From: Mycolicibacter kumamotonensis
GTDB lineage: Bacteria; Actinomycetota; Actinomycetes; Mycobacteriales; Mycobacteriaceae
Length of the DNA: 54,730 nucleotides
Assembly (NCBI RefSeq): GCF_002086285.1
Contig: NZ_MVHU01000032.1
Location: forward strand, 1 to 54,730
Direction of reading: 5' to 3'
This document shows positions 15,800 to 25,004 of the stretch, piece after piece (the stretch's first letter is position 1; every line of letters begins with the position of its first letter). The notes below the pieces were generated by a model, which searched no databases, was not told where the DNA came from, and worked only from the letters and a program-made list of their open reading frames with translations. The position numbers were made by a program, and so were the translations under genes.

Positions 15800-17263
15800 G
15801 TGACCGGGCCGTCGACGCAGCTGTTGATCGACGGCGCGCTGGCCGCCGGTGGCGCGGGCGTATTTCTCACCATCAACCCCGCCACCGAAGAACCCCTCGG
15901 AGTGGCCGCCGACGCCGACGCCGCCGACCTCGACCGCGCCATCGCCGCCGCCAGGTCCGCGTTCGACTCCTCGGGTTGGTGCCGTGACACCGCATTACGG
16001 GTGCACTGCCTGGGCCAGCTACGCGACGCGCTCAACGACGAGATCGAGACGCTGCGTGAGATCACCATTGCCGAGGCCGGGGCACCCCGCTCGCTGACCT
16101 TCCGAGGTCAGCTGCAGACCCCGGTCGACGATCTGGAGTTCCCGGCCGCCACCGCGGAGCGCTATCCGTGGCGGGTGGATCTCGGGGTGGCCGCCCCGAT
16201 GGGGATCAGCACCGCGCGCACCATGGTTCGGGAACCGTTCGGCGTGGTCGGAGCGATCACGCCGTGGAACTTCCCCCACCAGGTCACCTTCGCCAAGCTC
16301 GGGCCGGCGCTGGCCGCGGGTAACACCGTCGTCCTCAAGCCGGCACCCGACACCCCCTGGTGCGCAGCCGAAGTCGGCCGCATCATCGCCGAGAAGACCG
16401 ACTTTCCGCCCGGCGTAGTCAATATCGTCACCGCATCCGACCACCGTATCGGTGCCAGGCTCGCCGAGGACCCGCGCGTCGACGTGGTTTCCTTCACCGG
16501 CTCGACGGCGACCGGCCGCTCGGTGATGACCGCGGCGGCCCAGACCATCAAGAAGGTCTTTCTGGAGCTCGGCGGCAAGTCGGCGTTCGTGGTCCTCGAC
16601 GATGCCGACCTAACCGCCGCGTGCACCGCCGCCGCATCGACGGTGGCGATGCACGCCGGGCAGGGCTGTGCGCTGACCACCCGGCTGCTGGTGCCGCGCG
16701 AATGCTACGGCGAGGCGCTCGATGCGGTGTCCGCTGCCATGTCGCGGGTCCCGGTGGGTGACCCCAGTGACCCGAAAACCCTGTGTGGACCGCTGATCTC
16801 GGGGAAGCAACGAGACCGGGTGCAGTCCTATCTGGACCTGGCGATCGCCGAGGGCGGAATGTTTGCCTGCGGTGGCGGGCGGCCGGCCGGCCTGGAGCGG
16901 GGCTTTTACCTCGAGCCGACGGTGATCGCCGGGCTGACCAACGATGCCCGGGTCGCCCGCGAGGAGATCTTCGGCCCGGTGCTGGTGGTGTTGGCGCACG
17001 ATGGTGACGCCGACGCGCTGCGGATCGCCAACGATTCGCCGTATGGGCTGTCGGCCACCGTCTTCGGCACCGAGGACCGCGCCGCCCTGGTGGCCTCCCG
17101 GTTGCGGGCCGGGACCGTCAACGTCAACGGGGGCACGTGGTACTGCGCCGACGTGCCGTTCGGCGGCTACAAACAGTCCGGCATAGGCCGGGAGATGGGG
17201 CTGGCCGGATTCGAGGAGTATCTGGAGACCAAGGTGATCGCGACCGCGGTTCGGGGGAGCTGA
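15800..17263 (+). CDS. NAD(P)-dependent aldehyde dehydrogenase
   Basis: This 487-aa ALDH superfamily enzyme oxidises an aldehyde to the acid or acyl product. The cofactor segment is ITPWNFPHQVTFAKLGPALA, the general base is in FLELGGKSAF, and the nucleophilic Cys is in HAGQGCALTTR (about residue 290). The C-terminal signature EEIFGPVLVVL and the FGGYKQSGIGREMG segment are intact. The GTG start fits a leaderless promoter. Its TGA overlaps the ATG of the esterase gene, so the two form an operon. With the BVMO, alcohol dehydrogenase and esterase nearby, it would handle aldehydes from breakdown of an alcohol or ketone. Confidence 0.9.
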   Translation: MTGPSTQLLIDGALAAGGAGVFLTINPATEEPLGVAADADAADLDRAIAAARSAFDSSGWCRDTALRVHCLGQLRDALNDEIETLREITIAEAGAPRSLTFRGQLQTPVDDLEFPAATAERYPWRVDLGVAAPMGISTARTMVREPFGVVGAITPWNFPHQVTFAKLGPALAAGNTVVLKPAPDTPWCAAEVGRIIAEKTDFPPGVVNIVTASDHRIGARLAEDPRVDVVSFTGSTATGRSVMTAAAQTIKKVFLELGGKSAFVVLDDADLTAACTAAASTVAMHAGQGCALTTRLLVPRECYGEALDAVSAAMSRVPVGDPSDPKTLCGPLISGKQRDRVQSYLDLAIAEGGMFACGGGRPAGLERGFYLEPTVIAGLTNDARVAREEIFGPVLVVLAHDGDADALRIANDSPYGLSATVFGTEDRAALVASRLRAGTVNVNGGTWYCADVPFGGYKQSGIGREMGLAGFEEYLETKVIATAVRGS

Positions 17264-18207
17264 TGGCCGGACCGCCCGACGCCCAGGTGTTGGCCGCGCT
17301 GCTGGCGCTGCGGGACGGTGCCGGGGATACCCCGCCGCCGGCGGTCGGTGACGTCGCCGCCCGCCGCGCCAACGCGGGCCACACGTTCCGCCGGGCGCTG
17401 GCGTCGCGGCCACCGATCACCGGCGTGCAGACCCAGGAGTTCTCCCTTGACCGTGACGGCAGCACCATCCGGATGCGCTGGTACCGGCGGGCCGGAGCCG
17501 ATCAGCCCGGCAGTGCCGCGCTGTATCTGCATGGCGGTGGGATGATCCTGGATCTCGAGCGTGTCGGCGAGCTCTACGATGCCGCGGTGCGCGGCTACGT
17601 CGCCGCCTCGGGAGTGCCGATGCTGGTCGTCGACTATCGAGTCGCCCCGGAGTTCCCGCATCCGGCTCCGCTGGAGGACTGCTACGCGGCGCTGCGCTGG
17701 CTTGCCGGTCACGCCGGCGAGCTGGGCGTCGACGCGTCCCGGGTGGCGGTGATGGGCGACAGCGCCGGCGGGGGCCTGGCGGCCGGGGTGTGCCTGCTGG
17801 CCCGGGACCGCGGCGGGCCGACGATCTGTGCTCAGTTGCTGATCTATCCGATGCTCGACGACCGGACCCGTGCCGGGACGGGCGCGGCCACGCTGCTCAC
17901 CTGGAGCTACGACGACAACGCGACCGGTTGGGAAGCACTGCTGGATGGGCGCGTTGCGGACCGTTACGCCGCACCGGCTCGCGCCGACGACCTGGCCGGC
18001 CTGCCACCGGCTTACCTCGATGTCGGCGGGCTGGACATCTTCGCGTCCGAAGACGTCGGCTACGCCCACCGGCTGATCGCCGCGGGCGTCCCCGTCGAGC
18101 TGCACGTGTACCCCGGCTGCCCGCACGCCTTCGACCTGTTGGCTCCCGGCACCGATGTGTCGCAACGGGTTATCACGCACCGAGTAAGGTACCTGGCATC
18201 GCTATAG
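17263..18207 (+). CDS. Alpha/beta hydrolase of the HSL (family IV) esterase type
   Basis: This 314-aa esterase has the oxyanion motif YLHGGGM (His near residue 90), nucleophile elbow GDSAGG (Ser near residue 167), a C-terminal acidic residue in GGLDIF and the His in GCPHAFD. Family IV enzymes hydrolyse short-chain esters and lactones. Its TGATG overlap with the aldehyde dehydrogenase gene and the BVMO under the same operator suggest it could open the ester or lactone the BVMO makes; this is inference from context. The ATG at 17263 gives the family length. Confidence 0.87.
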   Translation: MAGPPDAQVLAALLALRDGAGDTPPPAVGDVAARRANAGHTFRRALASRPPITGVQTQEFSLDRDGSTIRMRWYRRAGADQPGSAALYLHGGGMILDLERVGELYDAAVRGYVAASGVPMLVVDYRVAPEFPHPAPLEDCYAALRWLAGHAGELGVDASRVAVMGDSAGGGLAAGVCLLARDRGGPTICAQLLIYPMLDDRTRAGTGAATLLTWSYDDNATGWEALLDGRVADRYAAPARADDLAGLPPAYLDVGGLDIFASEDVGYAHRLIAAGVPVELHVYPGCPHAFDLLAPGTDVSQRVITHRVRYLASL

Positions 18208-18358
18208 TCGGATCGAAGAACGCGGGTAGGGCCGATTCATCACCGTCGGCCCCGGCCGGCGCAGTGCCGTCGTCAGCCGCCGGGCACTTCGTGCCCCTCG
18301 ATGCCCCCGAGCACTTCGCGGTGGCGATCCGCGACCGGAACGCCCCTTCGGGGCCATA
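18208..18358. other. Intergenic stretch with small hairpins
   Basis: Between the esterase and TfoX-like genes there are two short perfect hairpins, GGGCAC-TTC-GTGCCC (18282-18296) and GCCCC-TTC-GGGGC just before the TfoX start. No coding sequence is recognisable. They could end the esterase transcript. Confidence 0.3.
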
Positions 18359-18682
18359 GTGGCCTACGACATGCAGCTGGCCTCCCGGGTGCGGGAGATC
18401 TTCGCCGATGGCCCACCGGTGCTGGAAAGGGCGATGTTCGGTGGGCTGGCGTTCCTGGTCGCCGGGAAGATCGCGGTCGCCGCCAGTGCCCAAGGCGGGT
18501 TGCTGGTGCGCGTCGGCGCCGCGCGCGCCGAGGAGATCGTGAGGACCACCGCCGCCCGGCCCATGCAGATGGGAGAGCGGATCGTGCGCGGCTGGGTCCA
18601 TGTCGATGCCGAGCACGTGAGCTCCCGGCATCAGCTGGCCGAATGGATAGATGTGGGAATCGACTCCGCGACAAGCGGTTAG
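18359..18682 (+). CDS. TfoX/Sxy N-terminal domain protein
   Basis: This 107-aa protein carries MFGGLAFLVAGKIAVAAS and a VHVDAEHVSS region, matching the stand-alone TfoX N-terminal domain (PF04993). In proteobacteria this domain occurs in competence regulators; the small actinobacterial versions have no known role. The GTG at 18359 or ATG at 18371 could be the start. The stop overlaps the converging TetR gene by four bases. Confidence 0.75.
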   Translation: MAYDMQLASRVREIFADGPPVLERAMFGGLAFLVAGKIAVAASAQGGLLVRVGAARAEEIVRTTAARPMQMGERIVRGWVHVDAEHVSSRHQLAEWIDVGIDSATSG

Positions 18683-19251
18683 AACAACGTGCCGCGGATG
18701 AGCTCTGCGGCGCTGCGCAGGGTGGCGCGGTAGGCGGGCGGTGACAGGTGCGCTGCCTGTTCGGTCAACCCGCGGGTCAGTGCGTAAACCGCATCCGCGG
18801 CGGCGTCGGTGCCGATACCGGACGCCAGCGTTGCGCTGTGTCGCGCCTCGGCGACGATCTCGCCGATGGCGGCACGCAACGGCGGCACCGCACCGGTCGC
18901 GCGATCGAACGCGGCCAGGTCGGGATGATCGCGCGCCAATCGATCGGCTTCATCGAGCACGCCGACAAGCTGATCCACCACGTTGTCGCTGCGCTGGGCG
19001 GCGGCGCGCAGCCGGGGCAGCGCGATCTCGCGGGCGGCGGCGACCGCTTCGGCAAGCAGGTCGGCCTTGTTCGGGAAATGGTGGTACAGGCTACCGCTGG
19101 TCATCTCGGCGGTGGCGGCGATCTCGCGGATCGTCGCACCTTGCCAGCCGACCTCGGCGACACACCGGATCGCTGCGGTGATGATCCGCTGACGGGTCTC
19201 GTCGGCGGTCGTCCCGGCCGGCCGACCCCGGGGCGACGAACGCGGGGGCAT
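18679..19251 (-). CDS. TetR-family transcriptional regulator 1
   Basis: The protein has 190 aa. The N-terminal helix-turn-helix reads ATIREIAATAEMTSGSLYHH followed by FPNKADLL, the standard TetR DNA-binding domain, and the C-terminal ligand domain is divergent. The ATG at 19251 is used; the frame is open further upstream but runs into the next gene's region. It is paralogous to the TetR gene diverging from it (shared REIALPRLR-AAQR and ELIRGTLF/RLIRGTLF segments). It is a candidate repressor of the palindrome-controlled catabolic genes. The ligand is unknown. Confidence 0.85.
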   Translation of the reverse strand: MPPRSSPRGRPAGTTADETRQRIITAAIRCVAEVGWQGATIREIAATAEMTSGSLYHHFPNKADLLAEAVAAAREIALPRLRAAAQRSDNVVDQLVGVLDEADRLARDHPDLAAFDRATGAVPPLRAAIGEIVAEARHSATLASGIGTDAAADAVYALTRGLTEQAAHLSPPAYRATLRSAAELIRGTLF

Positions 19252-19344
19252 GATCACCCGAGTATGGCCGTCGGCGATCTGGCCGGTCAAACACTCCCGC
19301 CGGGTTGCCGCGCGGCGAGGCGGGGCCGCTGGGAGGATGTGCAC

Positions 19345-19953
19345 ATGACGACATCGCAGCTGGGCCGCCCGGTCGGCGCAGTTGGCGAACAGACCCGTCA
19401 GCGAATCATCGCGGCCACCATGCGCTGCGTGTCCGAATCGGGCTACTCGCGCACCACGATCCGCCAGATCGCGCGCACGGCGGGCGTCACCAGTGCCAAC
19501 CTCTACAACTACTTTCCCAACAAGGCCGAGCTGGTGGCGGCGGCGATCGCCGCGCGTGCCGAGATCGCGCTGCCGCGACTGCGGCGTGCCGCCCAGCGCC
19601 CGGGATCGGCGGTGGACCGCATCGAGGCCGTGCTCGACGAGTCCGGCCGCCTGATGCGCGAGTATCCCGATCTCGCCGCATTCGAGTGGGCGATCCGGGC
19701 CCAGAGTGCGGTCAGGGTGTACCCGGGCGAGGCCGGCGGCGTGGGGCTCGAGGCGTTGCGCGACATCATCACCGGCATCGTCGAAGATGCCCGCCGTCAT
19801 GGCGGATCGGTTCGGAAATCCGCGGGTGAGGTCACCTACGCGCTGGTCTACGGCCTTACCGAGCTGGCCGCCACCGGTACGCCGGGGGAGTATCACGCAG
19901 CGCTGGCCGCCGCCAAGCGGTTGATCCGGGGAACCCTGTTCCAGACTCATTGA
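19345..19953 (+). CDS. TetR-family transcriptional regulator 2
   Basis: The protein has 202 aa, starting at the ATG 8 nt after GGGAGG (19331-19336). The HTH reads TTIRQIARTAGVTSANLYNY then FPNKAELV. The C-terminal domain resembles that of TetR 1, so the pair likely arose by duplication and inversion. The stop codon overlaps the -35 of the BVMO promoter, and the operator copy starts three bases later. Its position directly before the BVMO gene makes it the most likely regulator of that gene. Confidence 0.87.
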   Translation: MTTSQLGRPVGAVGEQTRQRIIAATMRCVSESGYSRTTIRQIARTAGVTSANLYNYFPNKAELVAAAIAARAEIALPRLRRAAQRPGSAVDRIEAVLDESGRLMREYPDLAAFEWAIRAQSAVRVYPGEAGGVGLEALRDIITGIVEDARRHGGSVRKSAGEVTYALVYGLTELAATGTPGEYHAALAAAKRLIRGTLFQTH

Positions 19954-19979
19954 TGTGATCAACTGATTGATTATATGCT
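19950..19979 (+). promoter_or_regulatory. BVMO promoter with the TetR operator filling the spacer
   Basis: TTGATG (19950-19955) and TATGCT (19974-19979) flank exactly 18 bp, TGATCAACTGATTGATTA. That spacer matches the 15753-15770 palindrome at 15 of 18 positions, with the right half-site fully kept. A repressor here would block RNA polymerase directly. Confidence 0.7.
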
Positions 19980-20022
19980 GAGCGGGTTGCTGGGCCGGCG
20001 GTGATCCGGAGGTGCCTCGATC

Positions 20023-21804
20023 GTGGCGAACGGCCAGGATGGCCAAGGTGTGGCCTTTGACCCGGATGCGTTGCGGGACAGATATTCCCGGGAGCGTCAG
20101 CGTCGGCTACGTTCCGACGGCATCGACCAGTACCTCGAGGTGGCGGGCCGGTTCGCGCGGTTCGCCGACGATCCGTGGGCTGACCCGGGATTCACCCGCG
20201 AGCCGACGTCCGACGAGGTCGACGTCGCGATCGTGGGTGCAGGCTTCGGCGGGCTGCTGACCGGCGCCCGGCTGCGCGAGCTCGGCGTGCGAAGCATCCG
20301 GCTGATCGACAAGGCGGCCGACGTCGGCGGTACGTGGTACTGGAACCGCTATCCCGGCATCGCCTGTGACGTGGAGTCCTATGTCTACATGCCGCTGCTG
20401 GAAGAGCTCGGCTACGTGCCCAGCGAGAAATACGCCAAAGGACCGGAGATCTTCGAGCACTGCCGGCGCATCGCCGAGCACTACGACCTGTACCGGGACG
20501 CCTGCCTGCAGACCGAAGTTCTCGAAATCCGTTGGGACCCCGCGGCATCACGCTGGGTGGTCGCCACGAGCCGGGGAGATGCGATCCGGGCCCGATTCGT
20601 GTCGATGGCCAACGGATACCTGCAGAAACCGAAGCTGCCGGGCATCCCGGGGATCGACGAATTCTCCGGCCGGGCGTTTCACACCAGTCGGTGGGATTAC
20701 CACTACACCGGCACCGCGCTGGAGTGGCTGGGCGACAAGGAGGTCGGGATCATCGGTACCGGCGCCACGGCGATCCAGTGCGTGCCACGGCTGGCCGAGG
20801 CGGCAGGGCAGCTGTACGTCTTCCAGCGCACACCGTCCACGGTGGACGTGCGGGGTAACCGGTCCACCGACCCGACGTGGGCAGCGGAGCTGCAGCCAGG
20901 CTGGCAGCGGCGGCGCATGGAGAACTTCCAGATCCTCACCGCCGGCGGTCACGCCGACGAGGACCTGGTCGATGACGCCTGGACCAGCCTCACCAAGAAG
21001 TTGCCGATCGTCAGCGGTGACGGCGCCGTCCTGGACCAATCCGTTCGCGCCGAGCTCGCCGACTTCGCCAAGATGGAGGAGATCCGCAGCCGGGTCGAGG
21101 AATTGGTGACCGATCCGGCCACCGCCGAGGCCCTCAAACCCTGGTACGGCTACTTCTGCAAACGGCCCTGCTTTCACGACGAGTACCTGCAGGCCTTCAA
21201 CCGTGCCAACGTCACCCTGGTCGATACCCGCGGGCGCGGCGTCGAGCGGATCACCCGCGGCGGGGCGGTGGTCGACGGTACCGAATACCGGCTTGACTGC
21301 TTGGTTTTCGCGACCGGCTTCGAGGTGGGCACCGATTATTGCCGACGCACCGGATTCGAGGTCGTCGGCCGCGACGGCGTGAGCCTGACCGACAGGTGGG
21401 CCGACGGGGTGCGCACCTTCCACGGTCTGCACACCCATGGCTTCCCGAACTGTTTCATCGAGAGCATCGCCCAATCCGGGTTCACGGTGAACTTCCCCTA
21501 TTTGATCGACACCCAGTCCCGCCACGTGGCCTGGGTGATCGCCCACGCGCTGCAGCAGGGGATCACCACGCTGGAGGCCACCGCGGACGCCGAACAACGC
21601 TGGGTCGACACCGTGGTGTCGCGCTCCGAGTTCATCGCCGGCCGGCGAGAGACGTGCACCCCCGGCTACTACAACCGCGAGGGCCATGCCAACGCGCGGC
21701 TGCGCCAGGACAGCTTCTTCTTCGGCAGTCCAACCGAATACGCCGACATCCTGTGCTCCTGGCGAAGTGCCGGGACCCTTGACGGGCTCGCCGTCACCCG
21801 ATAG
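20023..21804 (+). CDS. Baeyer-Villiger monooxygenase (flavin-containing)
   Basis: The protein has 593 aa. The FAD Rossmann motif GAGFGG starts near residue 72, the BVMO fingerprint FSGRAFHTSRWD near residue 214, and the NADPH motif GTGATA follows. The order and spacing match type I BVMOs (cyclohexanone or phenylacetone monooxygenase class), which insert oxygen next to a carbonyl to give esters or lactones. The GTG start has GGAGG ten bases upstream. The 3' end overlaps the converging alcohol dehydrogenase gene by 11 bp. Ketone substrate unknown; alcohol dehydrogenase, esterase and aldehyde dehydrogenase are close by. Confidence 0.9.
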   Translation: MANGQDGQGVAFDPDALRDRYSRERQRRLRSDGIDQYLEVAGRFARFADDPWADPGFTREPTSDEVDVAIVGAGFGGLLTGARLRELGVRSIRLIDKAADVGGTWYWNRYPGIACDVESYVYMPLLEELGYVPSEKYAKGPEIFEHCRRIAEHYDLYRDACLQTEVLEIRWDPAASRWVVATSRGDAIRARFVSMANGYLQKPKLPGIPGIDEFSGRAFHTSRWDYHYTGTALEWLGDKEVGIIGTGATAIQCVPRLAEAAGQLYVFQRTPSTVDVRGNRSTDPTWAAELQPGWQRRRMENFQILTAGGHADEDLVDDAWTSLTKKLPIVSGDGAVLDQSVRAELADFAKMEEIRSRVEELVTDPATAEALKPWYGYFCKRPCFHDEYLQAFNRANVTLVDTRGRGVERITRGGAVVDGTEYRLDCLVFATGFEVGTDYCRRTGFEVVGRDGVSLTDRWADGVRTFHGLHTHGFPNCFIESIAQSGFTVNFPYLIDTQSRHVAWVIAHALQQGITTLEATADAEQRWVDTVVSRSEFIAGRRETCTPGYYNREGHANARLRQDSFFFGSPTEYADILCSWRSAGTLDGLAVTR

Positions 21805-22948
21805 CGGTCGCCGAATCGAGGCCGAAATCGATGACGCCCCTGATCAACGAGCCGGAAGCCAGATCGGCGTAGGCGTCGTTGATGTCGTCGAGCCGGTAAC
21901 GCTTGGTGATCATCTCGTCGAGCCGCAGTCGTCCCGCCGCATACAATGTGGCCAGCAGCGGGATGTCGGTCCGCGGATTGCACGACCCGAAGACCGTGCC
22001 GCACAAGGTCTTGTTCATCAGCACGAGATCCTGCGGATCCAGACCCGTTCGGGTGCCCTGCGCCGACATTCCGGTCAGCACGCAGGTCCCCGCCTTGCGG
22101 GTCAGCCGCAGCGCGTCTTCGATATCGGTGTCGGCGATCACCGCCGAGGACACCACCACGGCGTCGGCCATCACTCCACGGGTCAGATCGGCGACCAGAG
22201 CGAAGGCCTCACCCGCGGTGGCCGCGGTGTGGGTGGCGCCGAACGCCAGTGCCGACTCTCGTTTGAACGCCACGGGATCCACCGCGATGATCCGGACGGC
22301 CCCGTTGATACGGGCCCCCTGCACGGCGGCCACGCCGATACCGCCCACCCCGATGACCACGACCGTGTCTCCGCCGCGCACCCCGGCGCGATAGGCCGCC
22401 GAGCCGTATCCGGTGGGCGCCGCGCAGGCCAGCAGGGCGGCGGGCAGCAGCGGCAGCTGCGGTTCTATCTTGACCAGCGAAGCCGCTGCCACGACGGTGT
22501 GCTCGGCGAATGCCCCGATCTTCGACACGTGCGCCAGATCCCGCCCGTCGCGGTCGTGGTGCCGAAAGGTCCCGTCGGTGGGCATGCCGGGCAGCATCGT
22601 TCCCGCGCCGACGTCACAGATGTACTCCATTCCCGAAGCACACCAACGGCATCGGCCGCATACCGCGACGAACGAGGTCACCACGTGATCGCCGGGGGAC
22701 AGGTCGGTGACCCCGTCGCCGACCTCGACGACCACCCCGGAGCCCTCGTGGCCTCCGATGGTCGGGGCCGTCGGCGCCTGCTGCGACGGGGCGGCCAGGT
22801 GCCCCCGGCGGATGTGTTCGTCGGAATGACACAGTCCCGCTGCCGCCAGCTGAACCAGGACCTCGCCGGCACGCGGCGGATCGAGCTCGAATTCCTCGAC
22901 CGACCACGGGGCGCCGTAGCGCCGCAGAATCGCGGCGCGGCTTCTCAT
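21794..22948 (-). CDS. Zinc alcohol dehydrogenase, NDMA-dependent type
   Basis: This 384-aa medium-chain dehydrogenase has the catalytic zinc Cys in AGLCHSDEH and His in GGHEGSG. Structural zinc Cys residues lie in CGRCRWCASGMEYIC, and the coenzyme-binding loop is VIGVGGIGVAAVQGA. The overall pattern is that of the mycobacterial/Rhodococcus NDMA-dependent alcohol dehydrogenases, which keep NAD tightly bound. The ATG at 22948 overlaps the MMPL stop (ATGA), so it is read after the transporter. It would oxidise an alcohol to the ketone or aldehyde used by neighbouring enzymes; that link is inference. Confidence 0.87.
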   Translation of the reverse strand: MRSRAAILRRYGAPWSVEEFELDPPRAGEVLVQLAAAGLCHSDEHIRRGHLAAPSQQAPTAPTIGGHEGSGVVVEVGDGVTDLSPGDHVVTSFVAVCGRCRWCASGMEYICDVGAGTMLPGMPTDGTFRHHDRDGRDLAHVSKIGAFAEHTVVAAASLVKIEPQLPLLPAALLACAAPTGYGSAAYRAGVRGGDTVVVIGVGGIGVAAVQGARINGAVRIIAVDPVAFKRESALAFGATHTAATAGEAFALVADLTRGVMADAVVVSSAVIADTDIEDALRLTRKAGTCVLTGMSAQGTRTGLDPQDLVLMNKTLCGTVFGSCNPRTDIPLLATLYAAGRLRLDEMITKRYRLDDINDAYADLASGSLIRGVIDFGLDSATAIG

Positions 22949-24996
22949 TCGCGGACACCCGCAGGTCTGCTCGGCCACCAGATCCGGTCGCCGATCACGG
23001 TGAACAACGCCGGAATGACCAGGGTGCGGACCACGAAGGTGTCCAGCAGGATCCCGATCCCCACGATGATGCCCAACTGGGTCAGCACGATCAGCGGCAG
23101 CACGCCGAGCACGCAGAACACCGCCGCCAGAACGATTCCGGCGCTGGTGATCACACCGCCGGTGGCGGCGACCGCGGCCACCATCCCGTCGCGGGTGCCG
23201 TGCTCGGCGCTCTCCTCACGGCCACGAGTCACCAGGAAGATGGTGTAGTCGACGCCCAGCGCGACCAGGAACAGGAACGCGAACAGCGGCGTGCTGTTGT
23301 CCAGGGCGGGGAATCCGAACAGGTGGGTGCTGGCCCAGCCACCCAGCCCGAGTGCGGCCAGCGCGCTGAGTACGGTCGCGGCGACCAGCACCGGCGGGGC
23401 CAGCGTGGCGCGCAGTAGCGCGTAGAGCACCAGCAGGACCACCACCAGGATCGCCGGGATCAACACCCGGCGGTCGCGGTCTGCGGCGTCGCGGATGTCG
23501 AGTGCTTGGGCGTCGGCGCCGCCCACCAGTGCCCCGGGATCGGCGGCGTGGACCGATTCCCGCAGTGCCGTGACGGTGTCGAATGCCCTGTCGGTCGACG
23601 GTGCGGCGTCGATGACGACCGACCACCGAGTCGAGCCGGCCGGCGACAGCCCGGTGGGGACCGCCGAGCTCACCCCGGGGACCCGCGTGATGGCGTCGCG
23701 CAGCTGTGCCGTGCGGGAAGTGGCTCCGATGACGACCGTCGGGTCGGAGGCCCCGCCCGGGAAATGCTCGGCCAATGTCTGGAACCCGGTCACCGAGTCG
23801 GCGCGGACCCGGAACTGTTCGGTTTGGGAAAGACCGATCCGGGTGCCGAACAGCCCGGCGGTCAACAGCGCCAGCAGCACCACCGTGATGACGCAGACCG
23901 GGACCGGCCGGCGGCCGACCGCATCGGCGATCCGGCGCCAGCCGGTGTCCGTCGCATTCTCGCCGACACGGGGAATGAACGGCCAGAAGATGTTTCGTCC
24001 GCACAACGCCAGCAGTGGGGGGAGAACGAGCAGCACGAACACGGCCGCCACCACCAGACCGCAGGCCGCGCAGATCCCCAGGCTGCGGGTGCTGGGAATG
24101 CTCGCGGCGATCAGGGTCAGCAGCGCCAGCACCACCGTGGCGTTGCTGGCCACGATCGCCGCGCCGGCGGCACGCACGGCGGCATACAGTGCGCTGCGGT
24201 GGTCGCCGCGACGGCGCAGCTCTTCGCGGTAGCGGGAGATCAGCAGCAGTGCGTAATTGGTTCCGGCGCCGAACACCAGCACGCTGGTGATCCCGGATGT
24301 CGAGCCGTCGAAGGTGACCCCGGCCGCCTCGGCGACCAGGCTGCCGACCACGGTGGCGACCCGGTCGGCGAACGCGACCACCAGCAGCGGTAGCAGCCAC
24401 AACACCGGTGAACGGTAGGTGACGATCAGCAGCAGGGCCACCACCAGCGCGGTCACCACCAGCAAGGTGATGTTGGCGCCGGAGAAGGCATCGGCGATAT
24501 CGGCGCCGAACGCGGGGCCGCCGGTGACGTGGCCGGTGAGCGGACCGGGCAACCCGTCGGTCACCGCCGACCGCAGCGCCGCAACGGCGTCGCGAAGCTC
24601 GAATCCGGACAGGGCGGTGCTCAACTGCGCGGTGGCGATCGCCGCCTTGCCGTCGGCGGAGACCGCTGTCGGAGCCGTCGCGCCGGGCAGTGCCTGCGGA
24701 ACCTGCTGCATCCGCTCGCGTGCTTGCCCGACCGCCGCCAGGTCGGCCTCGGTCAACGCCACGCCGTCGTGGCGCGTCACGACCAGGATCGCGGCCGCCT
24801 GATCACCGCCCGGGAACCCGCGCTGCGCTGCGGCGGCTGCGGCGGACTCCGCGGAGTCGGGCAGCAGCGCGGGGGATGTGGTGGCGTCGCTGTTCTGGCC
24901 GCCCAACGCCATCAGCGCGGCGGCGGCGGCGAGGACCGCAAGTGCGATCAGCCACGAACGACGGTGCGTGACTACTGCCGCGATACGGTCCCACAC
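22945..24996 (-). CDS. MMPL/RND family transporter
   Basis: The protein has 683 aa from a GTG at 24996. It has a first membrane segment near residues 15-32, a periplasmic loop, and a block of membrane segments beginning ITLLVVTALVVALLLIVTY. A second loop and a second membrane block containing LFLVALGVDYTIFLVTRG follow, the duplicated MMPL architecture. Length fits the shorter YdfJ-like MMPLs rather than the ~950-aa MmpL lipid exporters. The GTG lies 8 nt after the glycosyltransferase stop. Upstream in-frame ATGs lie inside that gene and look like shadow sequence. Cargo unknown. Confidence 0.85.
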   Translation of the reverse strand: MWDRIAAVVTHRRSWLIALAVLAAAAALMALGGQNSDATTSPALLPDSAESAAAAAAQRGFPGGDQAAAILVVTRHDGVALTEADLAAVGQARERMQQVPQALPGATAPTAVSADGKAAIATAQLSTALSGFELRDAVAALRSAVTDGLPGPLTGHVTGGPAFGADIADAFSGANITLLVVTALVVALLLIVTYRSPVLWLLPLLVVAFADRVATVVGSLVAEAAGVTFDGSTSGITSVLVFGAGTNYALLLISRYREELRRRGDHRSALYAAVRAAGAAIVASNATVVLALLTLIAASIPSTRSLGICAACGLVVAAVFVLLVLPPLLALCGRNIFWPFIPRVGENATDTGWRRIADAVGRRPVPVCVITVVLLALLTAGLFGTRIGLSQTEQFRVRADSVTGFQTLAEHFPGGASDPTVVIGATSRTAQLRDAITRVPGVSSAVPTGLSPAGSTRWSVVIDAAPSTDRAFDTVTALRESVHAADPGALVGGADAQALDIRDAADRDRRVLIPAILVVVLLVLYALLRATLAPPVLVAATVLSALAALGLGGWASTHLFGFPALDNSTPLFAFLFLVALGVDYTIFLVTRGREESAEHGTRDGMVAAVAATGGVITSAGIVLAAVFCVLGVLPLIVLTQLGIIVGIGILLDTFVVRTLVIPALFTVIGDRIWWPSRPAGVRE

Positions 24997-25004
24997 GCGC
25001 GGGG

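Noticed and set aside
20548..21687. Minus-strand frame of 379 codons opposite the BVMO gene
   Set aside because: It is fully antisense to a convincing BVMO with both Rossmann motifs and the fingerprint, has no recognisable motif, and has shadow-type composition.
12742..25004. The accessory island considered as a prophage or integrative element
   Set aside because: No integrase, transposase, tRNA attachment site or flanking direct repeats were found, and codon composition looks native. It reads as ordinary accessory metabolism.
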